From positions 299,899 through 363,898 of the forward strand of contig DIBU01000013.1 in the NCBI GenBank assembly GCA_002416125.1: 64,000 nucleotides of DNA. Reading direction: 5' to 3'. The notes below the pieces were generated by a model. It had not been told where the DNA came from and did no database searches. It was given only the letters and a program-made list of their open reading frames with translations. How positions within the stretch are numbered: position 1 is the stretch's first letter; the number at the start of each line of letters is the position of its first letter. Positions 7,185 to 15,253 of this stretch are shown piece after piece. The DNA is from Halieaceae bacterium UBA5044. GTDB lineage: Bacteria; Pseudomonadota; Gammaproteobacteria; Pseudomonadales; Halieaceae. The position numbers were made by a program, and so were the translations under genes.

Positions 7185-8519
7185 ATGAAGATTTTTGAAG
7201 AGATTGAATCCGAAGTTCGCAGCTACGCCCGCTCCTTCCCCCGCGTATTCAACCGGGCCCAGGGCGAGTACCTGTACGATGAGGACGGTACGCAATACCT
7301 CGATTTCCTGGCCGGAGCCGGCACACTGAACTATGGCCATAACAACCCGGCCTTCAAGAAGGCGCTGCTGGATTACATCGAGGCCGACGGTATCAGCCAC
7401 GGTCTCGACCTGCACACCAAGGCAAAGGCGGAGTTCCTGGAGACCTTCAACGAGAAGATCCTGAAGCCGCGCGACCTGGAGTTCGTGGTCCAGTTCACGG
7501 GTCCCACGGGCACCAACGCGGTGGAGGCCGCGCTCAAGCTGGCGCGCAACATTGCCGGCCGCGAAAACGTGATCTCTTTCACCAACGGTTTCCACGGCGT
7601 CAGCCTGGGGTCGCTGGCGGCCACGGGTAATTCACACCACCGCGGCGCCTCTGGCGTGAGTCTCAGTGGCAGCAGCCGTATGCCTTTCGACGGTTATCTC
7701 GGCGACGGCATCGACACCACAGCATATCTGGACAAGGTGCTTTCGGATTCGAGCAGTGGCATTGATGCGCCGGCTGCTGTGCTGGTGGAAACCGTGCAGG
7801 GCGAGGGTGGCATCAACGCCGCGAGCTTTGAGTGGCTGCGCAATCTGGAGGTCGTATGCCGCAAGCACGACATGCTGCTGATTGTGGACGACATCCAGGC
7901 CGGCTGCGGCCGCACCGGAACCTTCTTCAGCTTCGAGGAAGCCGGTATCAAGCCGGATATCGTCACGCTGTCGAAGTCGCTCAGCGGATACGGACTGCCC
8001 TTCGCGGTCGTATTGATCAAGCCGGAGCTCGACCAGTGGAAGCCGGGTGAGCACAACGGCACCTTCCGCGGCAACAATCTTGCGTTTGTGACCGCCAAGG
8101 CCGCGATTGACCACTTCTGGTCCGACGACACCTTCGCCAAAGAGGTGCAGGCCAAGGGGCGTTACGTCTCGGAGCGTCTGGACGCCATTGTGGCGCGGTA
8201 TGGGGAGGGCAATTTCAGCACTCACGGCCGCGGCATGTTCCAGGGTATCAACTGTGTCAACGGCGAAATCGCCGGACGCATCACCCGCAAGGCCTTTGCC
8301 AAGGGTCTGATGATCGAGACCAGCGGTGCAGACGACCAGGTCGTCAAGTTCCTGTGTCCGCTGACCATCTCCAGGGAAAACCTCAAGCGAGGCATTGATA
8401 TTGTCGAGCAGGCGATCGCCGAGGTGTGTGCTTCCGAAGGAGAAATCCCGGAGGTCGTGGACTTTTTCGAAGACGACTACAGCGTTTCGGACGACGACCG
8501 GTTTCGCAAAGCGAGCTGA
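7185..8519 (+). CDS. ectB: Diaminobutyrate--2-oxoglutarate transaminase
   Basis: A class III PLP-dependent aminotransferase of 444 residues that converts aspartate semialdehyde to L-2,4-diaminobutyrate, the first committed step of ectoine synthesis. Visible motifs are FTGPTGTNAVEAALKLAR (PLP phosphate contacts), LIVDDIQAGCGRTG (the cofactor-binding Asp) and LSKSLSGYGLPFA with the Schiff-base lysine. GEHNGTFRGNN is typical of EctB. Length and the position between ectA and ectC leave little doubt. Confidence 0.96.
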   Translation: MKIFEEIESEVRSYARSFPRVFNRAQGEYLYDEDGTQYLDFLAGAGTLNYGHNNPAFKKALLDYIEADGISHGLDLHTKAKAEFLETFNEKILKPRDLEFVVQFTGPTGTNAVEAALKLARNIAGRENVISFTNGFHGVSLGSLAATGNSHHRGASGVSLSGSSRMPFDGYLGDGIDTTAYLDKVLSDSSSGIDAPAAVLVETVQGEGGINAASFEWLRNLEVVCRKHDMLLIVDDIQAGCGRTGTFFSFEEAGIKPDIVTLSKSLSGYGLPFAVVLIKPELDQWKPGEHNGTFRGNNLAFVTAKAAIDHFWSDDTFAKEVQAKGRYVSERLDAIVARYGEGNFSTHGRGMFQGINCVNGEIAGRITRKAFAKGLMIETSGADDQVVKFLCPLTISRENLKRGIDIVEQAIAEVCASEGEIPEVVDFFEDDYSVSDDDRFRKAS

Positions 8520-8575
8520 TCGCCGCGGCCGCGCAGGGCGGTGATGGACACGTACACGAACTGGAGAATTGCAGG

Positions 8576-8980
8576 ATGATTGTAAGAGATTTGGATACGG
8601 CGGCCCGGGAAGGCCGCATGATCAAGGATCCCGCGGGTAATTGGGACAGCACACGCCTGTTGTTGAAGGATGACAACATGGGCTTTTCCTTCCACATCAC
8701 GACCATTTACGCCGGCGCGGATTTCCGCATGCACTACAAGAACCACCTCGAGTCGGTGTATTGCATTTCCGGAGAGGGCGAAGTCGAAACCCTGGCCGAT
8801 GGCAAGGTGTACCCGATCGCCCCGGGCACGCTCTACGTGCTCGACAAGCACGATGAACACAAGCTGCGAGCCACCAAGGAAATGAAGATGGCCTGCGTGT
8901 TCAACCCGCCGCTGCACGGCACCGAAGTGCACAACGCGGAGGGCGCCTACGAGTTGCACGCTGACCGCGTGGGGGCATGA
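8576..8980 (+). CDS. ectC: L-ectoine synthase
   Basis: A 134-residue single-domain cupin that cyclises N-gamma-acetyl-diaminobutyrate to ectoine. Segments MIVRDLD, MGFSFHITTIYAG and HYKNHLESVYCISGEGEVE are diagnostic of EctC. HLE-x(n)-Y and DKHDEHKLRA carry the metal-binding cupin residues. The ATG at 8576 follows GGAG at 8563-8566; the longer frame opening at 8426 lies inside ectB and is not used. The stop overlaps an ATG of the next open frame. Confidence 0.96.
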   Translation: MIVRDLDTAAREGRMIKDPAGNWDSTRLLLKDDNMGFSFHITTIYAGADFRMHYKNHLESVYCISGEGEVETLADGKVYPIAPGTLYVLDKHDEHKLRATKEMKMACVFNPPLHGTEVHNAEGAYELHADRVGA

Positions 8981-9072
8981 GTCCCATGGCTGAGGTTTCA
9001 AACATAGTACAAGCGGCCGGTCCCGGTGGGCGCAGTGCGGAACTGCGCTCCGGGCGCAAGACGGGGGGATCC

Positions 9073-10515
9073 GTGAACACGCATACCGTGGAAAAAATTG
9101 GCGGCACGTCCATGAGCGACTACGCCGCCGTTCGTGACAGCATTGTTTTCGGCCAGCGCAATGGCGATACGCCGTACCAGCGCATTTTTGTCGTGTCCGC
9201 CTATGGTGGCATCACCAACAAGTTGCTGGAGCACAAGAAAGACGGCAAGCCCGGCGTCTACGGCCTGTTTGCCAGCAGCTTCCAGGACCGCAGCTGGGAA
9301 GAGGCGCTGGACGGCGTGCGCGACAGCATGTTTGCCATCAACGCGGAGCTGTTTGGCGAGGCGCAAGCCCTGCAGGAAGCCAACGACTTCATTGGCGAGC
9401 GCCTCGAGAACGCGCGCAAGTGCCTGGAAGATCTGCACAGTCTCTGCGGGCACGGGCACTTTTCGGTGGAAGACCACCTGGTGACGGTGCGCGAGATGCT
9501 TTCCAGTGTCGGCGAGGTGCACAGCGCCTGGAACATGGCAACGCTGTTGCGTCGCGATGGACTCAATACCCGGTTTGTCGACCTGAGCGGCTGGCAGGGT
9601 GCCGGCAGCCAGCCGCTGGACGCCTGCGTTCAACAGGCCTTTGCAGACATTGACCTCGAGACTGAACTGCCTGTCGTGACGGGTTATGCACACTGCAGCG
9701 AGGGCTTGATCACGCAGTTCGACCGCGGTTACAGCGAGATGACCTTTAGCCGTATCGCGGTTTTGACCGGCGCCCGCGAGGCGGTCATTCACAAGGAGTT
9801 CCACCTGAGCAGTGCGGATCCACGGCTGGTTGGGGAGGACAACGCGGTACCCATCGGGCGCACCAATTATGATGTAGCGGACCAGCTTGCCAATCTCGGT
9901 ATGGAGGCCATTCATCCCAAGGCAGCCAAGGGCCTGCGCCAGAACGGCATTCCGCTGCGGGTCAAGAATACCTTTGAGCCAGAGCACACAGGCACCCTGA
10001 TTACCGGCGATTATGTCAGTGACACCGCCTGCGTGGAGATCATTGCCGGCTGTCGCGGCGTGTATGCCCTGGAGCTTTTCGACCAGGACATGGCGGGGAT
10101 CATTGCCCACTATGACACCGAGATATTGCGCTACGTGCAGCGGTTCAAGGGGCACATCGTGGGCAAGGACATCAATGCCAACACGGTCACCCACTACCTG
10201 GACGTCAACCTGAAGACGGTGAAACGCATCAAGAAAGCCCTGCAGGAGATGTTTCCAGAGGCTGAAATCCGCGAGCAGAAGGTGGCGATCGTCTCGGCCA
10301 TCGGCAGCGACATGCAGGTGCCCGGCCTGCTGGCACGGACCGTCGCCGCCCTGTCCAAGCACGACATCAGTGTGCTGGCAATTCACCAGTCCATGCGCCA
10401 GGTGGACATTCAGTTTATCGTCAACGACGATGACTACGAGCAGGCAATTCGCGGCCTGCACGCCACACTGGTGGAGCCGCACGACCACGGTCGCGCCATC
10501 TGTCTGGCCTCCTGA
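9073..10515 (+). CDS. ask: Ectoine-operon aspartate kinase (Ask_Ect)
   Basis: An aspartokinase of about 480 residues that phosphorylates aspartate to feed aspartate semialdehyde to EctB. VEKIGGTSM is the N-terminal ATP-binding motif and EFHLSSADPRLVGEDNA the catalytic core. Two C-terminal ACT domains follow (around AIVSAIGSDMQVPGL and DISVLAIHQSMRQ). The specialised ectoine paralogue usually starts just before HTVEKIGG. The GTG at 9073, preceded by GGGGGGAT at 9063-9070, is therefore preferred. The frame is open from ATG 8977, which overlaps the ectC stop, and would add 32 residues of low-complexity leader. Ask_Ect enzymes are typically less sensitive to threonine and lysine feedback; that is family knowledge. 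Confidence 0.93.
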   Translation: MNTHTVEKIGGTSMSDYAAVRDSIVFGQRNGDTPYQRIFVVSAYGGITNKLLEHKKDGKPGVYGLFASSFQDRSWEEALDGVRDSMFAINAELFGEAQALQEANDFIGERLENARKCLEDLHSLCGHGHFSVEDHLVTVREMLSSVGEVHSAWNMATLLRRDGLNTRFVDLSGWQGAGSQPLDACVQQAFADIDLETELPVVTGYAHCSEGLITQFDRGYSEMTFSRIAVLTGAREAVIHKEFHLSSADPRLVGEDNAVPIGRTNYDVADQLANLGMEAIHPKAAKGLRQNGIPLRVKNTFEPEHTGTLITGDYVSDTACVEIIAGCRGVYALELFDQDMAGIIAHYDTEILRYVQRFKGHIVGKDINANTVTHYLDVNLKTVKRIKKALQEMFPEAEIREQKVAIVSAIGSDMQVPGLLARTVAALSKHDISVLAIHQSMRQVDIQFIVNDDDYEQAIRGLHATLVEPHDHGRAICLAS

Positions 10516-10531
10516 CTCCCCCCCCCTGACA

Positions 10532-10552
10532 GCCGCGCGCAATGCGCGCGGC
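10532..10552 (+). terminator. Hairpin after the ectoine operon
   Basis: Perfect 9-bp stem GCCGCGCGC / GCGCGCGGC with the loop AAT, starting 17 bases after the ask stop codon. No T-run follows, so it is a plausible but unproven end of the ect transcript. Confidence 0.5.
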
Positions 10553-10600
10553 GTTGACCGACATCAATGCCTGTAATCCGTAGCTGCCTTAACCTGCACA

Positions 10601-10619
10601 CAGGGTGATGGACACCCTG
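10601..10619 (+). other. Hairpin in the ompW 5' untranslated region
   Basis: CAGGGTG-ATGGA-CACCCTG forms a 7-bp stem ending about 10 bases before the GAGGAG ribosome binding site of ompW. It could affect message stability or translation; no known motif is recognised. Confidence 0.35.
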
Positions 10620-10640
10620 GTCCATATTGAGGAGTGAATG

Positions 10641-11324
10641 ATGAAACAGGTAACAAAACTCGCCCTGGCGGCGGTTGTCGCGGGCATGGCTGTGAATGCG
10701 GCCGCCTACGAGCAAGGTGATTGGATACTGCGCGCAGGTGCCGTGACGGTGGCGCCGGACGAAGACAGTGACAGCATCGTGTTGCCCACAGCTCCACCCA
10801 CCGTGCTGCCCGGTGTCTCTGTCGATAACGACACCCAGCTGAGTATCATCCCGGTTTACATGGTCACGGACAACTGGGCGATTGAAGTGCTGGCGGCGAC
10901 GCCCTTTGAGCACGATATCACGGTCGACGGTGTCGGTATTCCCGCGGGTTCAATCAAGCACCTGCCGCCCACGGTCAGCATGCAGTGGTATCCGCGCGGT
11001 GGCCAGAAGGGCTGGCAGCCCTACGTCGGTGCGGGCGTGAACTACACGTTTATTTTCGACGAGAAGGTGGATCCGGCGCTTGCGGGCGCCCTGAATGGCC
11101 TGCTGGGTGCCACCGAGGCCGATCTGTCGCTGGATGATTCCTTCGGCCTGGCGGCGCAGGTCGGTGTGGACATTCCGCTGTCGGACAACTGGGCCATTAA
11201 TGCTGCGGTCTGGTACATCGACATCGACACCACGGCGAAGATCCGCACCGATGTCGGTACGGTGGCGTTTGATGTCGATATCGATCCCTGGGTCTACAAC
11301 GTCGGTATTGCCTACCGCTTCTAG
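10641..11324 (+). CDS. ompW: OmpW-family outer membrane protein
   Basis: A small outer-membrane beta-barrel of about 227 residues. A signal peptide covers residues 1-22 (Lys near the start, hydrophobic core, cleavage after AAA). The mature part shows alternating strands and family segments MQWYPRGG and PYVGAGVNYT, and it ends in an aromatic residue (AYRF), as barrel proteins do. OmpW forms a narrow hydrophobic channel for small nonpolar compounds. The ATG at 10641 is better spaced from GAGGAG than the ATG at 10638. It lies between the ectoine and cbb3 operons and appears to be a single-gene unit. Confidence 0.9.
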   Translation: MKQVTKLALAAVVAGMAVNAAAYEQGDWILRAGAVTVAPDEDSDSIVLPTAPPTVLPGVSVDNDTQLSIIPVYMVTDNWAIEVLAATPFEHDITVDGVGIPAGSIKHLPPTVSMQWYPRGGQKGWQPYVGAGVNYTFIFDEKVDPALAGALNGLLGATEADLSLDDSFGLAAQVGVDIPLSDNWAINAAVWYIDIDTTAKIRTDVGTVAFDVDIDPWVYNVGIAYRF

Positions 11325-11333
11325 GCAGGTGCA

Positions 11334-11362
11334 GCGGAGGTGCGCACCCTGTGCACCTCCGC
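11334..11362. terminator. Bidirectional terminator hairpin between ompW and the cbb3 operon end
   Basis: Perfect 10-bp inverted repeat GCGGAGGTGC / GCACCTCCGC with a 9-base loop in the 101-base gap between convergent genes. No clear T-run is present. Confidence 0.5.
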
Positions 11363-11425
11363 CGATTCTGCTTACCGACGGTTCCCGCGTTTTTCCCGAT
11401 TCAGTTTCCCGTTCCGGGCCCGTAT

Positions 11426-12139
11426 TCAGTGATGGTGGCTGTGGTCCATGGCGTCAGGGCTTGTCTCCTGCTGCATGGCGTGGGCGCCGTGCCCCGCATG
11501 TGCCGCCGTCAGGTAGACCGTCCAGCATCCCGAGGCGATCAACAGTAACGCCAGCGCCAGCTTCAAGCCCTTGCGCCGCAGCGCCGTTTGCACGGCGCCT
11601 GCGCCGAAGCTGGTAGCGAGCATGGCCGGCAGCGTACCCAGGCCAAAAAACAGCATCATCAACGCGGACTGGCTGGCCTCCTGCGCAGTGGCTGCCCAGG
11701 CCAGGCTGCTGTAGATCAGTCCGCAGGGCATCAAACCCCAGCACAGCCCCAGCGCAGCGCCCTGGTACCAGTGGCGCAGCGGCAGCAGTGACTGTGACCA
11801 GCGCTGCACCGGCCGCCACAGGACTGCTCCACCCCGCTCCAGCCAGGTGAGCACGCGCCACCAGTCGGCAATATAGAGCCCCATGGCGATCAGCAGGATA
11901 CCGGCGAGGTAGCGCAGCGCCAGCGTCCAGCCGGCAATATCGATACTGCCCGCAGCAAAGCCCAGCGCCGCCCCCAGTGCGGTGTAACTGGCGATACGGC
12001 CAGCGTGGTAGGCGAGGGTCATGCCGGTGCTTTTTACCCCACCGAGTTGCAGGGCCGCGGCAATGCCACCACACATGCCGAGGCAATGTCCGGCACCCGC
12101 CAGTCCCAGCGCGAAGGCACTGCCCAGTTCAGCGATCAT
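11426..12139 (-). CDS. TauE/SafE-like membrane protein with His-rich C-terminus, cbb3 operon
   Basis: A 237-residue integral membrane protein with about six hydrophobic segments. The opening GLAGAGHCLGMCGGI is the signature of the sulfite-exporter-like family usually found after ccoS. The C-terminal 25 residues contain many His and Met residues (HAGHGAHAM and SHHH at the end), suggesting metal binding. Next to the copper ATPase CcoI, a role in copper handling for oxidase assembly is a reasonable guess but not shown. The start at 12139 follows AGGA and overlaps the ccoS stop by 11 bases; an in-frame ATG at 12151 is an alternative. Confidence 0.8.
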   Translation of the reverse strand: MIAELGSAFALGLAGAGHCLGMCGGIAAALQLGGVKSTGMTLAYHAGRIASYTALGAALGFAAGSIDIAGWTLALRYLAGILLIAMGLYIADWWRVLTWLERGGAVLWRPVQRWSQSLLPLRHWYQGAALGLCWGLMPCGLIYSSLAWAATAQEASQSALMMLFFGLGTLPAMLATSFGAGAVQTALRRKGLKLALALLLIASGCWTVYLTAAHAGHGAHAMQQETSPDAMDHSHHH

Positions 12140-12305
12140 CGCTATCCTCATTCTTGCGGTGGTTCTGCTCCTCGTCCATCAGGATGCGCGAAGCCTCCTT
12201 GTCGAGATCCTCGTATTGTCCGCTGTCGATGGCCCAGATAAGAAGGCGGATCACGATCACGCAAAACACCAGCGCAACCGGAATCAGCAGATACAGGCTT
12301 TCCAT
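12129..12305 (-). CDS. ccoS: cbb3-type cytochrome oxidase assembly protein CcoS
   Basis: A short membrane protein of 58 residues beginning MESLYLLIPVALVF. One transmembrane helix (about residues 4-26) is followed by WAIDSGQYEDLDKEASRIL, the conserved CcoS segment, and a charged tail. CcoS is needed for insertion of haem and copper into cbb3 oxidase. It starts 13 bases after the ccoI stop and overlaps the following membrane-protein gene. Confidence 0.92.
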   Translation of the reverse strand: MESLYLLIPVALVFCVIVIRLLIWAIDSGQYEDLDKEASRILMDEEQNHRKNEDSDDR

Positions 12306-12318
12306 AGACGACGCTACC

Positions 12319-14733
12319 TCAGCGCTGCACCCGGTTTAGGCGCAGCGAGTTCATGACCACAATCAGCGAGCTGAGCGACATACCCAGCGCTGCCGCCCAG
12401 GGTGGAATATAGCCGAGTGCAGCCAAGGGTATGCCGAGGCCATTGTAGCTCAGTGCCCAGATAAAATTCTGGCGGATGACCCTGACACACTGCCGGGCCT
12501 TGGCCAGGCTGCGGGTGACGGCGTGGAGATTGTCGTCGTCGACAACAAAGTCAGCCTGCGCGCGTGCCAGGTCCGTGGCACTGGCTACGGCAAACGAGGC
12601 ATCGGCGAGGCTCAGCAGTGGCGCATCATTGAGCCCATCGCCGACGGCCATGACCACCTCACCGGCCTCCTGCCAGCGCCGCACCTGCTGCATTTTGTCC
12701 TCGGGCGACAACCCCGTGGCGACGAAGTCGAACCCGAGCTGGCTGCCCAGGCGGCGACCCGCGGCGGAGCTGTCGCCGGTCAGGAGCGCCAGTGACAGGC
12801 CGGCCTCGCGCGCGGCCACTACGACCGTAGCGGCCTCGGGTCGCAGCGGGTCGGATAGCCCGAACCAGGCCAGCGGCCTGTCGCCGGCACAGAGCGCCAC
12901 CCAATACAGCTCTGCGTCGGGCGGCGGTGGCAGCCCGGGTGCCAGCTCCCGACAGAAACGTTCGCTGCCCATACGATAGCGCGTACCGCGCCACAGGGCC
13001 TCCACGCCGGCGCCCGTGACGTAGCGCGGTGCGCTGAGCCCCGCAACAGCGTCCCCGCTGAACGCGTTGGCAATAGGGTGGTTGGAGTATTGTTGCAAGG
13101 CCGTGGCCACAGCGATCAGGTCCGGTTCGCGCTCGCCCGCTGTGCAGGGAATGACCGATTCCAGCTGCAACCTGCCCTGGGTAAGTGTGCCGGTTTTATC
13201 GAAGACCAGACGCTTTGCATGTGCCAGCGCTTCAATGGCGTTCTCGCCGTGTACGATGATGCCCTGCGCCCGCAGTGCACTGGCTGCAGCGGTGAGTGCG
13301 GCGGGTGTGGCCAGCGCCAGAGCGCAGGGACAGCTGACCACCAGTACCGCAAGGCAGATCCACAGCACCTGGTCGGGCGCTATCTGGCTCCAGACCACGC
13401 CGGTGACCGCGGTGATGATGAGGATGGCGCCCACGAACCAGGCGGAAAGGCGGTCTGCCATGCGGGCGAGTGCCGGCTTGGCACGCTGTGCCCGGTCCAC
13501 GCTGTTCTGCAGTGCCGCCAGGCGGCTGTTTTCATAGAGCTGGTCGACGCGCAGGTCGATGCTTCCCTCGAGGTTCAGCGTGCCGGCAAATACCGAATCC
13601 CCGGGTTCGACAGTGCGCGGTACGTGTTCGCCGTTGAACGTGTCCTCGCGCACCGCACTGCTGCCTGTGACCACCGTGCCGTCGACCGCGATGATTTCAC
13701 CGGCGCGCACTCTCACCGTGTCGTCGCGCTGTAGCTGTCGTCGCGACTGGCGCAGCCAGCGACCGTCCTCCTGCTGTACGAGAACCGCCAGTGGCAGGTG
13801 GCTCTCCGCATCCTGGCAGGCGATGGCATGGCGACGCCGGACGCGCTTTTCGAAGAAGCGACCGAGCAGCAGGAAAAACGTGAACATCACAACGGAATCG
13901 AAATACACCTCACCACTGCCGGTGAACGTTGCCCATACGCTGGCCACGAACGCCAGGCCAATGGCCAGCGCGACCGGGAGGTCCATCACCAGGGCGCCCT
14001 GGCGCAGGTGTCGCCACGCGGTGACGAAGAAGGGGCGTGCAGAGTAGGCGACGACAAAACTGGCGACCAGCAGGCTGACGCTGCGCAAGAGCATCTGGTA
14101 TTCCTGCGCGATACCCTGCAGGTCGCCCGCGTGCAGGGCAATGCCGAACATGCCCACTTGCATCATGCCGATGCCGGCGACGGCAACTCGGCGCAGGTCG
14201 GCACGGTATTCCTGCTCCAATTGTGCACGCTGTGCACTGGCCTGGAAGGGGCGCACACGGTAGCCGAGCGATTCCAATACGGCAAACAGCCGGCTGGGTT
14301 GCAGCTGCTGCGGGTCGTAGCGCACGCTGAGGCGCTGCTGCTGCAGGTTCACCTGGGCGTCGAGCAGGCCGGCTTCGCGCTGCAGGGTCTGTTCGATCAG
14401 CCAGGTGCAGGCGGCGCAGGTCACACCGCCGAGCAGCAGGCTGGCGTATTCGCTGTGATCGTTTTCACGCCGGCAGTACTGCGCGCGCAGGGCGGGGTCA
14501 TCGTAGAGCAGGTATTCATCCGGTGTCGCTGCCGGGGCATCGCTGGCTGGCTTTTCACTGTAGGCGGTGCGCTGGCGGTAGAAACCGCCCATGCCACTGC
14601 CGGCTATCAGGCTGGCAACGGCGCTGCAGCCCGGGCAGCACATCGGTTGGCGGATGCCGTCGATCGCCACGGCAAAGCCGGTGCCCGGCGGCACCGGCTC
14701 GCCGCAGTGAAAGCAGGGTTGCGCGCCCGTCAT
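12319..14733 (-). CDS. ccoI: Copper-translocating P1B-type ATPase CcoI
   Basis: A P-type ATPase of 804 residues that supplies copper for cbb3 oxidase assembly. In order: an N-terminal Cys-rich domain (FHCGEPV, CCPGCSAV) typical of CcoI/FixI; a heavy-metal-associated domain with GVTCAACTW; membrane helices with the ion-binding CPCALALATPAAL; the phosphorylation motif DKTGTLTQG; and GDGLNDAPLL in the hydrolase domain. The Cys-rich N-terminal region and the neighbours ccoG, ccoH and ccoS distinguish it from the general copper exporter CopA. Confidence 0.93.
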   Translation of the reverse strand: MTGAQPCFHCGEPVPPGTGFAVAIDGIRQPMCCPGCSAVASLIAGSGMGGFYRQRTAYSEKPASDAPAATPDEYLLYDDPALRAQYCRRENDHSEYASLLLGGVTCAACTWLIEQTLQREAGLLDAQVNLQQQRLSVRYDPQQLQPSRLFAVLESLGYRVRPFQASAQRAQLEQEYRADLRRVAVAGIGMMQVGMFGIALHAGDLQGIAQEYQMLLRSVSLLVASFVVAYSARPFFVTAWRHLRQGALVMDLPVALAIGLAFVASVWATFTGSGEVYFDSVVMFTFFLLLGRFFEKRVRRRHAIACQDAESHLPLAVLVQQEDGRWLRQSRRQLQRDDTVRVRAGEIIAVDGTVVTGSSAVREDTFNGEHVPRTVEPGDSVFAGTLNLEGSIDLRVDQLYENSRLAALQNSVDRAQRAKPALARMADRLSAWFVGAILIITAVTGVVWSQIAPDQVLWICLAVLVVSCPCALALATPAALTAAASALRAQGIIVHGENAIEALAHAKRLVFDKTGTLTQGRLQLESVIPCTAGEREPDLIAVATALQQYSNHPIANAFSGDAVAGLSAPRYVTGAGVEALWRGTRYRMGSERFCRELAPGLPPPPDAELYWVALCAGDRPLAWFGLSDPLRPEAATVVVAAREAGLSLALLTGDSSAAGRRLGSQLGFDFVATGLSPEDKMQQVRRWQEAGEVVMAVGDGLNDAPLLSLADASFAVASATDLARAQADFVVDDDNLHAVTRSLAKARQCVRVIRQNFIWALSYNGLGIPLAALGYIPPWAAALGMSLSSLIVVMNSLRLNRVQR

Positions 14734-14740
14734 GACAGGC

Positions 14741-15253
14741 TCACAGCGTTTCCTGGACGCCCTGTTGCAGCAGGTCGGAGGATTCCACGATGCCGTCCAG
14801 TCGCCATGTACCCTCTACACCATCCCGGAGTATCCAGTGCCAGCGTTCGGCCACCGGCGCGGGCAGGGCAGCGTTATAGACGCCTGGTCCAACCCGTTGC
14901 AGGCTCACGGTGAAATCACGGTCGGACTCAATGGGATGCGAGAGCACCAGCTCGAGTGTGGCATCGGACACCGCTCCCTCGGGCGTATGCACGGTCACCT
15001 GTCCCGGTGTCAGCATCAGGTTTGCGGTGATGCCCAGCGCCCTGGCCCGTTCCTGCCGGCCCAGTTGCTGGTTGATCGCCAGGCCGACCTTGTAGTACTC
15101 ATCCACGACCAGGTCGTCGGCGTGGTTATAGGCGGTGTAGATCAGGTGCATGCTGACCACAACCACAGCGGCTGGCAGCGCAATCAGGAACCAGGGCCAG
15201 AACTGGCGGTACCAGGGCTGGGTGTCGTCGTCGGCATACCGGGGTCTGTTCAT
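14741..15253 (-). CDS. ccoH: FixH/CcoH-family protein
   Basis: A 170-residue protein with one N-terminal transmembrane helix (about residues 18-40, PWFLIALPAAVVVVSM) and a periplasmic beta-rich domain. The segment VDEYYKVGLAINQQLGR is characteristic of FixH proteins. CcoH is a membrane assembly factor of cbb3 oxidase that interacts with CcoP. It overlaps ccoG by 4 bases and ends 7 bases before ccoI. Confidence 0.88.
   Translation of the reverse strand: MNRPRYADDDTQPWYRQFWPWFLIALPAAVVVVSMHLIYTAYNHADDLVVDEYYKVGLAINQQLGRQERARALGITANLMLTPGQVTVHTPEGAVSDATLELVLSHPIESDRDFTVSLQRVGPGVYNAALPAPVAERWHWILRDGVEGTWRLDGIVESSDLLQQGVQETL

Noticed and set aside
8998..10542. A 514-codon open frame on the minus strand across the aspartate kinase gene
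   Set aside because: It is a mirror frame caused by high GC content; its translation is His/Val/Gln-rich without motifs, while the plus strand encodes a full aspartokinase.
12319..14733. CcoI as a general copper-export ATPase (CopA)
   Set aside because: The Cys-rich N-terminal domain and location among ccoG, ccoH and ccoS point to the oxidase-assembly type.
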